Positions 8,553-17,292 of a stretch of DNA of 64,000 bases are shown here, in pieces. The position numbers and the translations under genes are program-made. Source of the stretch: Paraliobacillus sp. PM-2 (GTDB taxonomy: Bacteria; Bacillota; Bacilli; Bacillales; Amphibacillaceae); contig NZ_CTEI01000003.1 in NCBI RefSeq assembly GCF_001368815.1, forward strand, positions 124,001 to 188,000. The letters run 5' to 3'. Positions within the stretch are counted from its first letter, which is position 1, and every line of letters begins with the position of its first letter. The notes under the pieces were generated by a model. The model was given only the letters and a program-made list of their open reading frames with translations. It made no database searches and was not told the DNA's origin.

Positions 8553-9785
8553 ATGAAGCAAGAGATAATTGATCGTTTCACTTCATACGCGAAAGTGGAT
8601 ACACAGTCTAATGAGGCAAATCCTAATTGTCCCTCGACTGAAGGACAATGGACATTAGCACATAAGCTTGAAAAAGAATTAAAGGCTATTGGCATGCAAG
8701 ATGTAACCATTGATGAACATTGTTACTTGATGGCTACACTTCCATCAAACACAGAAAAAAATGTGCCAACCATTGGATTTTTAGCACATTTAGACACAGC
8801 AACAGACTTTACTGGAAAGAATGTAAAACCACAAATCATTAATGATTATGATGGTAACGATATTGTCTTACAAAAAGAGCAAGGGGTTGTTCTAAAGGTA
8901 CAAGATTACCCAGAATTACATCATTATAAAGGTCATACCTTGATTACGACAGATGGAACAACACTACTCGGCGCAGATAACAAAGCAGGTATTGCAGAAA
9001 TTATGACTGCAATGGATTACCTTATCACTCACCCAGAAATTAAACATGGCGACATACGTGTTGCCTTTACTCCAGATGAAGAAATTGGACGTGGTCCACA
9101 TAAATTTGATGTGAAAAGGTTCGGGGCTGACTTTGCTTATACAGTAGATGGTGGGCCGTTAGGCGAGTTACAATTTGAGAGCTTTAATGCTGCCGTAGCA
9201 AAAATCACCTTTAAAGGAAATAACGTACATCCAGGAACAGCTAAAAATAAAATGGTTCATGCTTTAAAAATAGCAATGGCTTTCCACGATCGCTTACCAG
9301 CTAACGAAGCACCCGAATTCACCGAAGGCTATGAAGGCTTTTATCACTTGCTTTCAATGGAGGGTGATGTTGAAACTGCACAACTCTATTACATCATCAG
9401 AGACCATGATAAAGATCAATTTGTTGAGAAGAAAGCTTTAATAGAGAAGATAGCACTAGAATTTAATAAAAAATACGGTACAGATACAATTGCTTTAGAT
9501 ATGAAAGATCAGTACTACAATATGAGAGAAAAGATTGAACCCGTTCATGAAATTGTAGAGATTGCTTCTAACGCTATGAAAAAATTAAATATAGAGCCAA
9601 TCATTCAACCAATTCGTGGTGGCACAGATGGTTCACAACTCTCATTCATGGGCTTACCGACACCAAACCTATTTACTGGTGGAGAGAACTTTCATGGAAA
9701 ATATGAGTATATATCTGTAGATAATATGAAAAAGGCAGTGCAAACAATTGTAGAAATCAGTCGATTATTTGAACTAGAAGCATAA
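8553..9785 (+). CDS. pepT: Peptidase T (tripeptide aminopeptidase)
   Basis: The 410-residue cytosolic M20-family metallopeptidase removes the N-terminal residue from tripeptides. Zinc-site motifs are clear: [34 protein letters not shown] and, near the C-terminus, [19 protein letters not shown] followed by NFHGKYEY. The length matches PepT of Bacillus (about 410). The ATG follows TTGGAGATGAATGAATA. The gene is monocistronic, ending at a strong terminator that also serves the convergent antiporter gene. Confidence 0.96.
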   Translation: MKQEIIDRFTSYAKVDTQSNEANPNCPSTEGQWTLAHKLEKELKAIGMQDVTIDEHCYLMATLPSNTEKNVPTIGFLAHLDTATDFTGKNVKPQIINDYDGNDIVLQKEQGVVLKVQDYPELHHYKGHTLITTDGTTLLGADNKAGIAEIMTAMDYLITHPEIKHGDIRVAFTPDEEIGRGPHKFDVKRFGADFAYTVDGGPLGELQFESFNAAVAKITFKGNNVHPGTAKNKMVHALKIAMAFHDRLPANEAPEFTEGYEGFYHLLSMEGDVETAQLYYIIRDHDKDQFVEKKALIEKIALEFNKKYGTDTIALDMKDQYYNMREKIEPVHEIVEIASNAMKKLNIEPIIQPIRGGTDGSQLSFMGLPTPNLFTGGENFHGKYEYISVDNMKKAVQTIVEISRLFELEA

Positions 9786-9824
9786 ACACCAACACAAGAA
9801 CCCTCATTCGATTTGTTATATAAT

Positions 9825-9873
9825 AAAAAAGGATTGGTTGTGATGAACTGTACGCTCAAAACCAATCCTTTTC
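9825..9873. terminator. Bidirectional terminator between pepT and nhaC
   Basis: AAAAAAGGATTGGTT (9825-9839) pairs with ACCAATCCTTTT (from 9860) around a 20-base loop, with A/T runs on both sides, between two convergent genes. Confidence 0.85.
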
Positions 9874-9876
9874 ATA

Positions 9877-11337
9877 TTAATTTCTCGGTGGCTCCCTTAA
9901 TTCTTCACCATTTTTCCCTTGATAACGCAACCCCCAACTTGTTATAGCTGATACAAACATAACAATAACTAAGAACCAACCTTGAAAGACAAATGGAAAG
10001 ACATCGGTTGGATTAACGGTGGGTAACCATTGATAAGTTTCTTGCATCATATTAATTGTAGACCACCCAAGTAGTACTGGTGCTCCCCAAGGGAAGATAT
10101 AACCTAATGCGGATGTAATAGCATCAAGCATATTCGCCCGGCGATAAGCATGAATTTTATACCTGTCACCTAACTCTCGAACAAACGGAGCAGCGGCTAT
10201 TTCTGCTGCAGTATTAATAGTAATCGCACTATTTAACAGTGCAACAATTGCCCAAATGGAAAACTCTGCGCGTCTCACTGATGTTTTAATCCACTTAACC
10301 AATACGCTTGTAATAACTCTCATTGTTCCACCCAGCTTCAATAGATGAGCTGATGCCACAATTAATAATATTAAAATTGCCATATTTATATAACCAGTAA
10401 TTCCATCAATAAGTGCACCTTCTATTACTGCATCTGAATTTGGATTAAACGAAATAATAGCTGAAAATTCACCAATTGGAAAAATAACAACCATCATAAT
10501 CGCCGTTAGGATTCCCCATGTTAAAGATGTTAGTAAATGATGTCCAGATATCGCCAAAACAAGTACAATAACAAATGGAATCAGCATCAATAATCCAGAG
10601 GGACTAACTGTTTCATTTATTGCTACTTGATTTTCCAATGTATTCCCCTCACCAAAAATAATAAACAAAATCATCGTAGGGATTGCTGCACTAATTGCAT
10701 ATTTAAACCGACTCTTCACAACTCCTGGCACATCAGCATCTTGCGTCGTTGCTGAAACAATCGTTGTATCAGAAACAGGTGCCAAGTTATCACCAAATAC
10801 TGCACCAGCAAGAATGGCTGCAAATAACATAGTTGGATCTGCTCCTGTAGCAACACCTGCTGGGTACATTAATGTACAAAAAGCAACAGTAGTTCCATAC
10901 CCTGTACCAACCGCTGTAGAGAAGGTTGCTGCTAGAATAAAGGTAAGTGCAACAAATAAACCACCAGTAAAACCTGTAGCTGTACCTACCCATACCAGTC
11001 CTTCTACCAGGCCACCAACTTGCAAAACTTGCGCAAACATACCGGCATAAAACCAAGCTACCATGGCTACTACCCCAATAGGTTGAGCTAGTCCATCAAA
11101 TAAGCCTTGTGCATAATCAGCCCATTTACTCTTACATAAAAATAAACCTAATGTGATACCTATTACAGCACCCATGACTAATCCAATTTCAGAAGATAAT
11201 TGCAAGACACTTGTAGTAATCGCCCATACGACGAAAAAAAGTAATGGCACTGATGCCCCAAACGCTCCTAAACGAAAGGATAGGCTACTTATCTGCGTAT
11301 CCCCTGTCGCTCGTTTGAGTTCTTTTTCTTGTTGCAT
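9877..11337 (-). CDS. Na+/H+ antiporter, NhaC family
   Basis: A 486-residue, strongly hydrophobic protein with about 11-12 membrane spans. The family core GAVFGDNLAPVSDTTIVSATTQ lies near residue 190, with TAAEIAAAPFVREL and LGYIFPWGAPVLLGW further on. These are typical of NhaC-type antiporters, which exchange cytoplasmic Na+ for external H+ and suit a halotolerant or alkaliphilic cell. Some relatives exchange malate/lactate with Na+ and H+, so the substrate is not certain. It is monocistronic, with an AGGAGGACTAT ribosome site just before the ATG. Confidence 0.88.
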   Translation of the reverse strand: MQQEKELKRATGDTQISSLSFRLGAFGASVPLLFFVVWAITTSVLQLSSEIGLVMGAVIGITLGLFLCKSKWADYAQGLFDGLAQPIGVVAMVAWFYAGMFAQVLQVGGLVEGLVWVGTATGFTGGLFVALTFILAATFSTAVGTGYGTTVAFCTLMYPAGVATGADPTMLFAAILAGAVFGDNLAPVSDTTIVSATTQDADVPGVVKSRFKYAISAAIPTMILFIIFGEGNTLENQVAINETVSPSGLLMLIPFVIVLVLAISGHHLLTSLTWGILTAIMMVVIFPIGEFSAIISFNPNSDAVIEGALIDGITGYINMAILILLIVASAHLLKLGGTMRVITSVLVKWIKTSVRRAEFSIWAIVALLNSAITINTAAEIAAAPFVRELGDRYKIHAYRRANMLDAITSALGYIFPWGAPVLLGWSTINMMQETYQWLPTVNPTDVFPFVFQGWFLVIVMFVSAITSWGLRYQGKNGEELREPPRN

Positions 11338-11575
11338 AATAGTCCTCCTTAGATCTAAATCTCTTATTTGAAAAGAATATCTATTATTTTATCATAATCA
11401 TTAGAAATTTCAGAAGAATGTAAAAAACAATTTTATGAATTTTTTTAAACAATTAAAAAGAAATAAATAAGATGTTGCGCAATTATTTTAAAAATTTTAG
11501 ATAAAAATGGGAACGTTTTTTTATTTTTATCTGTCTACTATATGATTAACTTTTTAGAAAGGAAGGGACCCTATT

Positions 11576-12004
11576 ATGAAAAAAGTAGTAGTGATTTCTT
11601 TATTATTTATCGGTTTTTTACTACCAACTACATTAGCACATGCAGAAGAGAATACTTCTACTAGTGAAATAACGGTAAACATGCAAACATTGAATAACAT
11701 TACAAATACAACAAATACAGTTAGTGTATACGGGTCAACACTATATTCTAGTAGTAGTTTAGATAGTAGTACCACTGTAGATACAGTTGGTTTACGTATT
11801 TATCTTCAGAGGAAACAAAGTAGTTGGGTTAACACTACACAAAGCAAAGAGTATACAGATTCTAATACCTCTTCCATTAGTAGAACAACTAGTTTCCAAT
11901 TGCAACGTGGTTATTACTATCGTGTAAAAATTGTTCATTTCATTAAAGATAATGGTTCATATGAAAGTGATATAACATATTCAAGCATAATAGATTTTAG
12001 ATAA
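11576..12004 (+). CDS. Small secreted protein of unknown function
   Basis: 142 residues. A signal peptide is clear: MKKVVVISLLFIGFLLPTTL then AHA, with cleavage likely before EENTS. The mature part is rich in Ser, Thr and Asn (for example TNTTNTVSVYG, SSSSLDSSTTVD) and ends with a beta-strand-like, Tyr-rich segment (RGYYYRVKIVHFIK). There is no cysteine and no anchor signal. The ATG follows GGAAGGGACC. I do not recognise the family. The Ser/Thr-rich middle suggests an exported, possibly surface-associated beta-sandwich. Confidence 0.75.
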   Translation: MKKVVVISLLFIGFLLPTTLAHAEENTSTSEITVNMQTLNNITNTTNTVSVYGSTLYSSSSLDSSTTVDTVGLRIYLQRKQSSWVNTTQSKEYTDSNTSSISRTTSFQLQRGYYYRVKIVHFIKDNGSYESDITYSSIIDFR

Positions 12005-12022
12005 AATAAAAGGTTCTCTGTC

Positions 12023-12290
12023 AAATGTGGTGGTGTGGTTCTCGCTCCACCATCTCTTTTATAAAACGCTTATTATAAGTAATGCTTGTACCTAAACCGC
12101 AGGGGAAATACACTCGCTTTCCGCGGGCACGGCCGAAGCTAACTTGGTAAAGAAATTCACTTTACCAAGTGGATCTTCGGACTCGTGCTATTCCCGCAGG
12201 AGTCTCGCATATTTCCTCTGCTAAGGCGCTTTTATACTAAATGCATGTTACCTTCTGAGCCTTAATAAAATAGAGAGCACCACCACATTT
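12023..12290. repeat. Composite MITE-like element: 13-bp terminal inverted repeats around a REP-like core
   Basis: Perfect 13-bp inverted repeats AAATGTGGTGGTG (12023-12035) and CACCACCACATTT (12278-12290) bound a 268-bp block. Inside is a GC-rich palindrome with CGCTTTCCGCGGGCACGG on one side and CTCGTGCTATTCCCGCAGGA on the other, sharing words with the repeat at 900-1029. Its centre is a hairpin of ACTTGGTAAAG against CTTTACCAAGT. There is no reading frame of note. It occupies the whole 325-bp gap between the secreted-protein gene and the next terminator. It is consistent with a small non-autonomous mobile element; no target duplication was identified. Confidence 0.6.
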
Positions 12291-12305
12291 AGTATAGATC
12301 CAAAT

Positions 12306-12332
12306 AAAAAAAGCCCTTAAGGGCTTTTTTTA
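12306..12332. terminator. Terminator of the ECF sigma operon
   Basis: AAAAAAGCCC, loop TTAA, GGGCTTTTTTT: a short perfect hairpin with T-runs on both strands, touching the stop codon of the anti-sigma gene. Confidence 0.9.
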
Positions 12333-13121
12333 ATGTAAAGATTTTGCCATTTTGATTATATCATCTTTTTCTAACTCACCGGTAATGGTTATTTCTGTGC
12401 GCATCCTCACCCACAGTAATGTTGTTGTTCCGTCATCATAAGAGATTAACGTAGCCTCTACTCCATTTAAATTAACTGTTTCGACTTGTGCCAATTGATT
12501 ATTAACCGTCATATTACTAGAATAGAATTCCCCAATAATTTTACTTTGTTTAATGACAAATGCATTTCCTTTTCCTTCATAATTTAAAAAAATATGTTCT
12601 AATGGCGCCCCTTCATATGTCCTTCGAGTAACATAATCCAACCGATATCCCTTAGGTATTTTACTAGGGGTTACAATATGAAAAGATGCCTCTTGTACTG
12701 CTTCCTTCAAACTCATGTCTGTATCTATAGGGTGCAGTTCCTCTGATTTTAACGATTCATCATAAGGCGGTGGTGATGGAGGCTGCTCAATTGGTTCATC
12801 AGAAATTTGATTGTTAATTTCTGTACGATCTGCTTGCTTTTCTACAAAGTAATTAGAGAACCACCCAAATGCTTCCCCATCTTTCAATTGTGTAAAAAGA
12901 GATCCTACCAAAAGAATAAGAAATACACTTGCTACACTTAACACTTTTTTATGATAAAGAATAAATGATTTTCTTTTTGGCTGTTCGTTTATTTCCATCT
13001 GGATTTGTTTCCACATGAATTCTTTCATTGGAGCAGCATTAGGAGCTTCATTATATTCTTTCTTAACAACTTGTTGAAGTAATTGATCATCTATGTACTT
13101 TTGTTTTCTTTCATCATTCAT
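12330..13121 (-). CDS. Membrane anti-sigma factor for the adjacent ECF sigma factor (DUF4367-type outer domain)
   Basis: 263 residues. A cytoplasmic N-terminal part of about 55 residues (PMKEFMWKQIQMEINEQ) is followed by one membrane span (VLSVASVFLILLVGSLF, about 58-75), a Pro-rich linker (EQPPSPPPYDE), and an extracytoplasmic domain with PSKIPKGYRLDYVTRRTYEG of the DUF4367 type. Its ATG overlaps the sigma gene's TAA by one base (TAATG), the normal arrangement of sigma/anti-sigma pairs. It should hold the sigma factor at the membrane until an envelope signal releases it. The N-terminal anti-sigma fold is inferred from position and topology. Confidence 0.82.
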   Translation of the reverse strand: MNDERKQKYIDDQLLQQVVKKEYNEAPNAAPMKEFMWKQIQMEINEQPKRKSFILYHKKVLSVASVFLILLVGSLFTQLKDGEAFGWFSNYFVEKQADRTEINNQISDEPIEQPPSPPPYDESLKSEELHPIDTDMSLKEAVQEASFHIVTPSKIPKGYRLDYVTRRTYEGAPLEHIFLNYEGKGNAFVIKQSKIIGEFYSSNMTVNNQLAQVETVNLNGVEATLISYDDGTTTLLWVRMRTEITITGELEKDDIIKMAKSLH

Positions 13122-13696
13122 TACGTTTCACCACCAAAAAGATGTTTGCAAGATTCATCAGCTTCCATTTGCATACGTAGTTCTTTTTTTGCTCGATGAA
13201 TACGGGATTTAATTGTCCCCTCTTTTAAATCAGTAAATGCACTGATCTCTTTATCTTTTAGTTCATGTATATACTTTAGAACTAATACTTCTCGGTATTC
13301 CGGTTTTAACATGGCTATCTTATCAATAATGGCCTCTTGTCTTAGCTTATTTTCTACTGTCGTTTCGAGGCTTGCAGATACTTCTTGCTTGGATTTTACA
13401 TGGTCTAATACAAAGTCTTCTGTTGGAACGCCATTCCAAGAACTCTGCTTTCTAATTAAATCAATAGCAGTTCTTGTTGCAATTGTAGATAGCCATGCAC
13501 CCATTTTTTCTCTATTCTCTAATCGATCCATATACTTAAATGCTTTGACAAATGTATCTTGAACAACGTCTTGCGCAAGATGCTGATCTTTTATAACAAA
13601 AAAAGCATCCCGAAATACGCGCTCATAAAACAGATCATATATAAGACGGAACTCCTGCTCAGATAGTTCCGTTTTTTTCTTAAATCTTTTAAACAT
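13121..13696 (-). CDS. ECF RNA polymerase sigma factor (sigma-70 group 4)
   Basis: 191 residues with both ECF regions. Region 2 (about 20-85) includes LAQDVVQDTFVKAFKYMD and GAWLSTIATRTAIDLIRKQ; region 4 (about 125-180) includes LKPEYREVLVLKYIHELKDK then LKEGTIKSRIHRAKKELR. It directs RNA polymerase to a stress regulon and is paired with the membrane anti-sigma factor, so an envelope signal is likely. It resembles the SigM/SigW/SigX type, but the exact group is unclear. I could not identify a convincing self-regulated promoter upstream. Confidence 0.92.
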   Translation of the reverse strand: MFKRFKKKTELSEQEFRLIYDLFYERVFRDAFFVIKDQHLAQDVVQDTFVKAFKYMDRLENREKMGAWLSTIATRTAIDLIRKQSSWNGVPTEDFVLDHVKSKQEVSASLETTVENKLRQEAIIDKIAMLKPEYREVLVLKYIHELKDKEISAFTDLKEGTIKSRIHRAKKELRMQMEADESCKHLFGGET

Positions 13697-13853
13697 CCAT
13701 TTATCACACCTTTATAAACAACAACGCTATACCTTAAATATTACCATAAATACTATGGGTAAAGTTTACCATATAACAATGTTGTATGTGTGTCTTTTTG
13801 GAATAATTGTTAAGAAAAATAAAAACCCCGTAGCAACGCTTTCGCTACAGGAA

Positions 13854-14393
13854 TTAACCTAATTGTTGAATAGAAGATGTTGTTTTTATGAGGTAATCAA
13901 TTTTTTGATCCAAGAGGATAATACGTTGTCTTGCTGTTTCAAAATCAATTTTTCGATAATGATGACCGCCACTCGGCTCCTCATCAGCAGTATCGGCTTG
14001 TGCAACAAGTTTCTGTAAGGGATGTAAATGCAATGTTCCTTCAGGTAAATACGAATCAGTATGCAACAGAATTGCCAACGCAATCTCTTTTGCATCAGGG
14101 AGGTTTTCCCCTAAACGAACCAATAGCTTATGTGCGCGTGCTGCACCTTTGATTGCATGAATGTCATTTTCCTTATACTTTTCAAAATCCCATTTCCCAT
14201 CTTGATACCATTCATAGTGACCAATGTCATGTAACAGGCCAGCTTTGGCAGCCAGATCTGGAGATACATGATAATCTGCGGAGATATCAACTGCTTTTTC
14301 TGCAACAGAGATTGCGTGTTCCATCCCTGATCGGCCAACATATTTTTGCACAATAGGATGATTAATAAGCATTTCTAACGTTACTTTACGCAT
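13854..14393 (-). CDS. HD-domain phosphohydrolase
   Basis: 179 residues. The metal-binding HD signature is spread as H26 (GMEHAISVAEKA), HD in KAGLLHDIGHYEW (about 55) and D in LVAQADTADEEPSGG (about 133), with an extra HTDSYLP in between. Such proteins hydrolyse phosphate esters of nucleotides or similar compounds in the cytosol; the substrate cannot be told. It is monocistronic; the GGAGG site just before ATG 14393 supports the start. A weak hairpin (GTAGC/GCTAC, 13830-13848) lies just past the stop. Confidence 0.85.
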   Translation of the reverse strand: MRKVTLEMLINHPIVQKYVGRSGMEHAISVAEKAVDISADYHVSPDLAAKAGLLHDIGHYEWYQDGKWDFEKYKENDIHAIKGAARAHKLLVRLGENLPDAKEIALAILLHTDSYLPEGTLHLHPLQKLVAQADTADEEPSGGHHYRKIDFETARQRIILLDQKIDYLIKTTSSIQQLG

Positions 14394-14540
14394 GTTTACG
14401 CCTCCTTCTCTGCTTTAAAAAAAGGTATATTGCTAAAAACAATACCACATAATAAAAGTAATTTCAATAGTTTTATGTTAATTTTTTGTGAAATCAACAG
14501 CACCTTGAATACAACGGTAGGCAGATATTTTCCTAAAAAA

Positions 14541-14567
14541 TTATATTACACATTTGTAGTAATATAA
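14541..14567. promoter_or_regulatory. Perfect 9-bp inverted repeat upstream of a small-protein promoter
   Basis: TTATATTAC and GTAATATAA are separated by 9 bases. The site lies about 50 bases before the -35 of the next promoter, in the 307-bp gap between the HD gene and the small ORF. It has no T-run, so an operator is more likely than a terminator. The binding protein is unknown. Confidence 0.4.
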
Positions 14568-14615
14568 CATATGATAAAGCATGTAAAAGAATTTAAAAGA
14601 ATTTATTAAATTAAC

Positions 14616-14643
14616 TTTACTTATTCGCAATATTTGGTATTAT
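14616..14643 (+). promoter_or_regulatory. Sigma-A-like promoter for the 48-residue membrane protein
   Basis: TTTACT (14616-14621) and TATTAT (14638-14643) are separated by 16 bases, about 57 bases before the ATG at 14701. The flanking DNA is very AT-rich. Confidence 0.45.
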
Positions 14644-14700
14644 ATACATGAATTCATTAATAAATGAACGATTTTATATGTTGAAAGGGGATAGTTGCGT

Positions 14701-14847
14701 ATGTTATTGTCTTTATACTTCCTCACGGTAATTTTAATCACTTTTAAAGTAATTTCTTTTATCGACAAATTGACAACACGTAACAAAAAGAAAACGTTTA
14801 TGGATGCAGATCCAACCCAACCCGTTTTTGCTTTTCCAGAAAACTAA
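14701..14847 (+). CDS. 48-residue single-span membrane protein
   Basis: The ATG follows AAAGGGGAT at 9-10 bases, and a strong terminator follows the stop, so this is probably a real transcription unit. The protein begins MLLSLYFLTVILITFKVISF, a single membrane segment, continues with a basic stretch (TTRNKKKTFMD) and ends PTQPVFAFPEN. I do not recognise it. Topology suggests a small membrane peptide with a cytoplasmic basic tail. Confidence 0.65.
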   Translation: MLLSLYFLTVILITFKVISFIDKLTTRNKKKTFMDADPTQPVFAFPEN

Positions 14848-14878
14848 TCCTTTAGTAGAAAAACAATAAACGAAATTC

Positions 14879-14909
14879 ACGCCTTTTGAAAAAATCAAAA
14901 GGCGTTTTT
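14879..14909 (+). terminator. Rho-independent terminator after the small membrane protein
   Basis: ACGCCTTTTGA pairs with TCAAAAGGCGT, followed by TTTTT. In the remaining gap up to 15160 I see nothing that can be supported. Confidence 0.88.
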
Positions 14910-15160
14910 GTATGGTTACGAGAAACTAATACCAAAGAAAATAATTAGATAAGTCGTACATTTATTAACGCAGTTCCGCGACTTTTTTTCACTTTAACAC
15001 CTTTAATGTTTTCCCTTATTTTTAAATAAACTACAGCGCCTGTTACCCACTACTTAACCATGATTTACAGTAAACAAACATATGAAGCTAATTTTCATCT
15101 TTTGGATAGAAGCAAAACTTGTGGGAAAACTATACTGACAACTTGAAAAGGTGGGATTAG

Positions 15161-15535
15161 ATGGATACAAATGAAGAGAAGACTTATAACTATTTTGACC
15201 AATCTATCATGGATTACAAAGAAGGAACAGCCTATTTACAAAAGACTTTACCTAACGTCGCTGAACCTTATATGTCATTTACAGATGCTTGCTTTAAAGC
15301 AGGTTCACTTGATAAAAAACAAAAACAATTAATGGCATTAGGCATTAGTGTCTATGCACAGGATGAATATTGTATCATTTATCATACAAAAGGGGCAGTC
15401 GAGAATGGCGCAACTGAACAAGAAATAGCAGAAACAATTGGAGTAAGTGCTGCACTCGGCGGTGGTGCAGCCTTTGCACAAGGAGTCACACTTGCTCTCG
15501 ATACATTCCATCATTACAATCAAAAACAGAAGTAG
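15161..15535 (+). CDS. Carboxymuconolactone decarboxylase/AhpD-like family protein
   Basis: 124 residues, all-helical, with the family core LDKKQKQLMALGISVYAQDE, YCIIYHTKGAVENGATEQEI and AALGGGAAFAQG. In AhpD-type disulfide reductases the active site is C-x2-C-x3-H. Here it is C-I-I-Y-H, so only one active-site cysteine remains and the AhpD reaction is unlikely to be intact. The ATG follows AAAGGTGGGATTAG, and a terminator follows immediately. It probably acts in stress or thiol chemistry; the substrate is unknown. Confidence 0.8.
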   Translation: MDTNEEKTYNYFDQSIMDYKEGTAYLQKTLPNVAEPYMSFTDACFKAGSLDKKQKQLMALGISVYAQDEYCIIYHTKGAVENGATEQEIAETIGVSAALGGGAAFAQGVTLALDTFHHYNQKQK

Positions 15536-15563
15536 AAAAAGCATCCATTTGGATGCTTTTTCT
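15536..15563 (+). terminator. Terminator after the AhpD-like gene
   Basis: AAAAAGCATCC, loop ATTT, GGATGCTTTTTC, immediately past the stop codon. Confidence 0.88.
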
Positions 15564-15665
15564 TTATTGTCATCATACTAGTATGAGCTGTACAATAATG
15601 TTTACAAACTAAAATAAACCACTCAAGATGATTCATATTATTCATAAAGAAAGGATCTAAAATAA

Positions 15666-16322
15666 ATGAAAAATAATAAAGCAATTGTTGTTTTTAGCGG
15701 CGGACAGGATAGTACAACATGTCTGTTCTGGGCATTAGAACGATTTAATGAAGTTGAAGTAGTAACATTTGATTATCAGCAACGGCATGATAAAGAAATT
15801 GAAATAGCTAAACATATAGCAGAGAAACTAGAAGTAAAACAAACAATATTGGATATGTCTTTATTAAATCAGCTCGCACCTAACGCATTAACCAGATCAA
15901 ATCAAGCAATTACAGATGGTGAAAATGGAGAGTTACCGTCTACTTTTGTTCCTGGCCGAAATTTATTATTTTTATCTTTTGCAACCATTTTAGGCAGACA
16001 AATCGGAGCAAAGCATATTATTACTGGTGTAAGTGAAACAGACTTTAGCGGGTATCCTGACTGCCGAGATATATTTATTAAATCACTCAATGTGTCGTTA
16101 AACTTATCCATGGAGGATCAGTTCGTCATACATACACCACTCATGTGGTTAGACAAAGCGGAAACATGGGAACTAGCCGATCAATTAGGAGCTTTCGATT
16201 TTATTCGAGAGGAAACACTAACTTGTTACAACGGGATTCAGGCTGATGGATGTGGTGAATGCCCTGCATGTAAGTTAAGAAAAAATGGCTTGGAACAATT
16301 TTTGGCGACGCGTTCACAATAA
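15666..16322 (+). CDS. queC: 7-cyano-7-deazaguanine synthase
   Basis: This 218-residue ATP-dependent enzyme converts 7-carboxy-7-deazaguanine and ammonia to preQ0, on the way to queuosine in tRNA. The PP-loop is FSGGQDSTT (residues 10-18). Further motifs are [26 protein letters not shown] and the C-terminal zinc site TCYNGI...[11 protein letters not shown]. The length agrees with the family. The ATG follows AAAGAAAGGATCTAAAATA. The other queuosine genes (queD, queE, queF) are not adjacent, and I see no preQ1 riboswitch in the leader. Confidence 0.96.
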   Translation: MKNNKAIVVFSGGQDSTTCLFWALERFNEVEVVTFDYQQRHDKEIEIAKHIAEKLEVKQTILDMSLLNQLAPNALTRSNQAITDGENGELPSTFVPGRNLLFLSFATILGRQIGAKHIITGVSETDFSGYPDCRDIFIKSLNVSLNLSMEDQFVIHTPLMWLDKAETWELADQLGAFDFIREETLTCYNGIQADGCGECPACKLRKNGLEQFLATRSQ

Positions 16323-16343
16323 TAAAAAAGGAGTATACAAACA

Positions 16344-17168
16344 GTGAGAAAGATTGAATTAAATTTGAAATTATTAATTAGCATCATCCTACCTACTTTT
16401 CTTTTGCTTGCTTTTGTATACGCCGACCCAACAAATTCAAACAAACAGTACAAGAACACCCCAACTCTATTCATACATGGCTATAAAGGAGGACCAAGAT
16501 CATTTGAAACCATGCTTAGAAGGTTTGAACAAAAACAATTGGGCGAAAAAGCAATGGTAATACATGTTGCTCCAAATGGCAATATGGCAATAACCGGTAA
16601 CTTAGCAAAGCAATATCCCTCTTTTATACAAGTTATCTTTCAAAATAATCGAGCAACGATTGCGCAACAAACACAATGGGTGAGAAAAATACTTCATCAA
16701 TTAAAAGAGGTCTATCATGTGCAACAAGTAAATGTAGTCGGCCATTCCATGGGTGGCCTTACTGCAACTAATGTTATTTTACAAAATAAAGACAGCAACG
16801 CTATACCTACGATAAAGAAACTCGTCGTTATCGCAAGTCCATTCAAAGGAATCGATAACCCTGACTATTTCTTTGTTAATACGGGGCCTGCTGCAGTTGA
16901 TCTGAAAACAGAATCAGAAGCATTAAAAAAAATCATTGCGAATAGAGAAAGTTTTGATCCTACGATTAAAGTATTAACTATTGCAGGAGTAATTGATAAA
17001 ACAGGGACAGATGGACTAGTCAGTCTTAGTAGCGCCATGGGTATTGAAGAAATTGTTAACAAAGACCAGATTCAACGTGAAATTTTTTATGACAAACAAG
17101 CTACACATTCCGGTCTACACGAACACACTGGTGTAGATCAAAAAATTGCAACGTTTTTATGGAAGTGA
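16344..17168 (+). CDS. Exported alpha/beta hydrolase, DUF915 family
   Basis: 274 residues starting at GTG 16344, after AAAAAGGAG. A signal or anchor segment (LLISIILPTFLLLAFVY, about 10-27) precedes the hydrolase fold. PTLFIHGYKGGPRSF holds the oxyanion region, VGHSMGGL the nucleophile serine, and the C-terminal THSGLHEH the catalytic histidine. DUF915 proteins are lipase-like exported hydrolases with unknown natural substrates. It follows queC by 21 bases and may be co-transcribed, but no functional link is obvious. Confidence 0.85.
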   Translation: MRKIELNLKLLISIILPTFLLLAFVYADPTNSNKQYKNTPTLFIHGYKGGPRSFETMLRRFEQKQLGEKAMVIHVAPNGNMAITGNLAKQYPSFIQVIFQNNRATIAQQTQWVRKILHQLKEVYHVQQVNVVGHSMGGLTATNVILQNKDSNAIPTIKKLVVIASPFKGIDNPDYFFVNTGPAAVDLKTESEALKKIIANRESFDPTIKVLTIAGVIDKTGTDGLVSLSSAMGIEEIVNKDQIQREIFYDKQATHSGLHEHTGVDQKIATFLWK

Positions 17169-17292
17169 AGAGATTTTAATTAATACATTGTTTAATCTAC
17201 ATTTGTTTACACTATAATCATAATCACAATGTAGCCATCAAAATAATGTTAAACTAGCTTTATTAATAAAAGTAGAAAGGATTAGATATCAT

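Noticed and set aside
10790-11056. 88-residue Cys/Tyr-rich minus-strand frame
   Set aside because: It lies wholly inside the NhaC gene in another frame and has no ribosome site; its odd composition comes from out-of-frame reading of hydrophobic codons.
13755-13772. Palindrome GGTAAAGTTTACC as a self-regulated ECF promoter
   Set aside because: No AAC-type -35 with a CGT-type -10 at the right spacing is present; the palindrome may be an operator, but nothing supports it beyond symmetry.
15565-15665. Possible preQ1 riboswitch before queC
   Set aside because: The leader lacks the short GC stem, the A-rich tail and the loop sequence typical of preQ1 aptamers; only AT-rich DNA and a ribosome site are visible.
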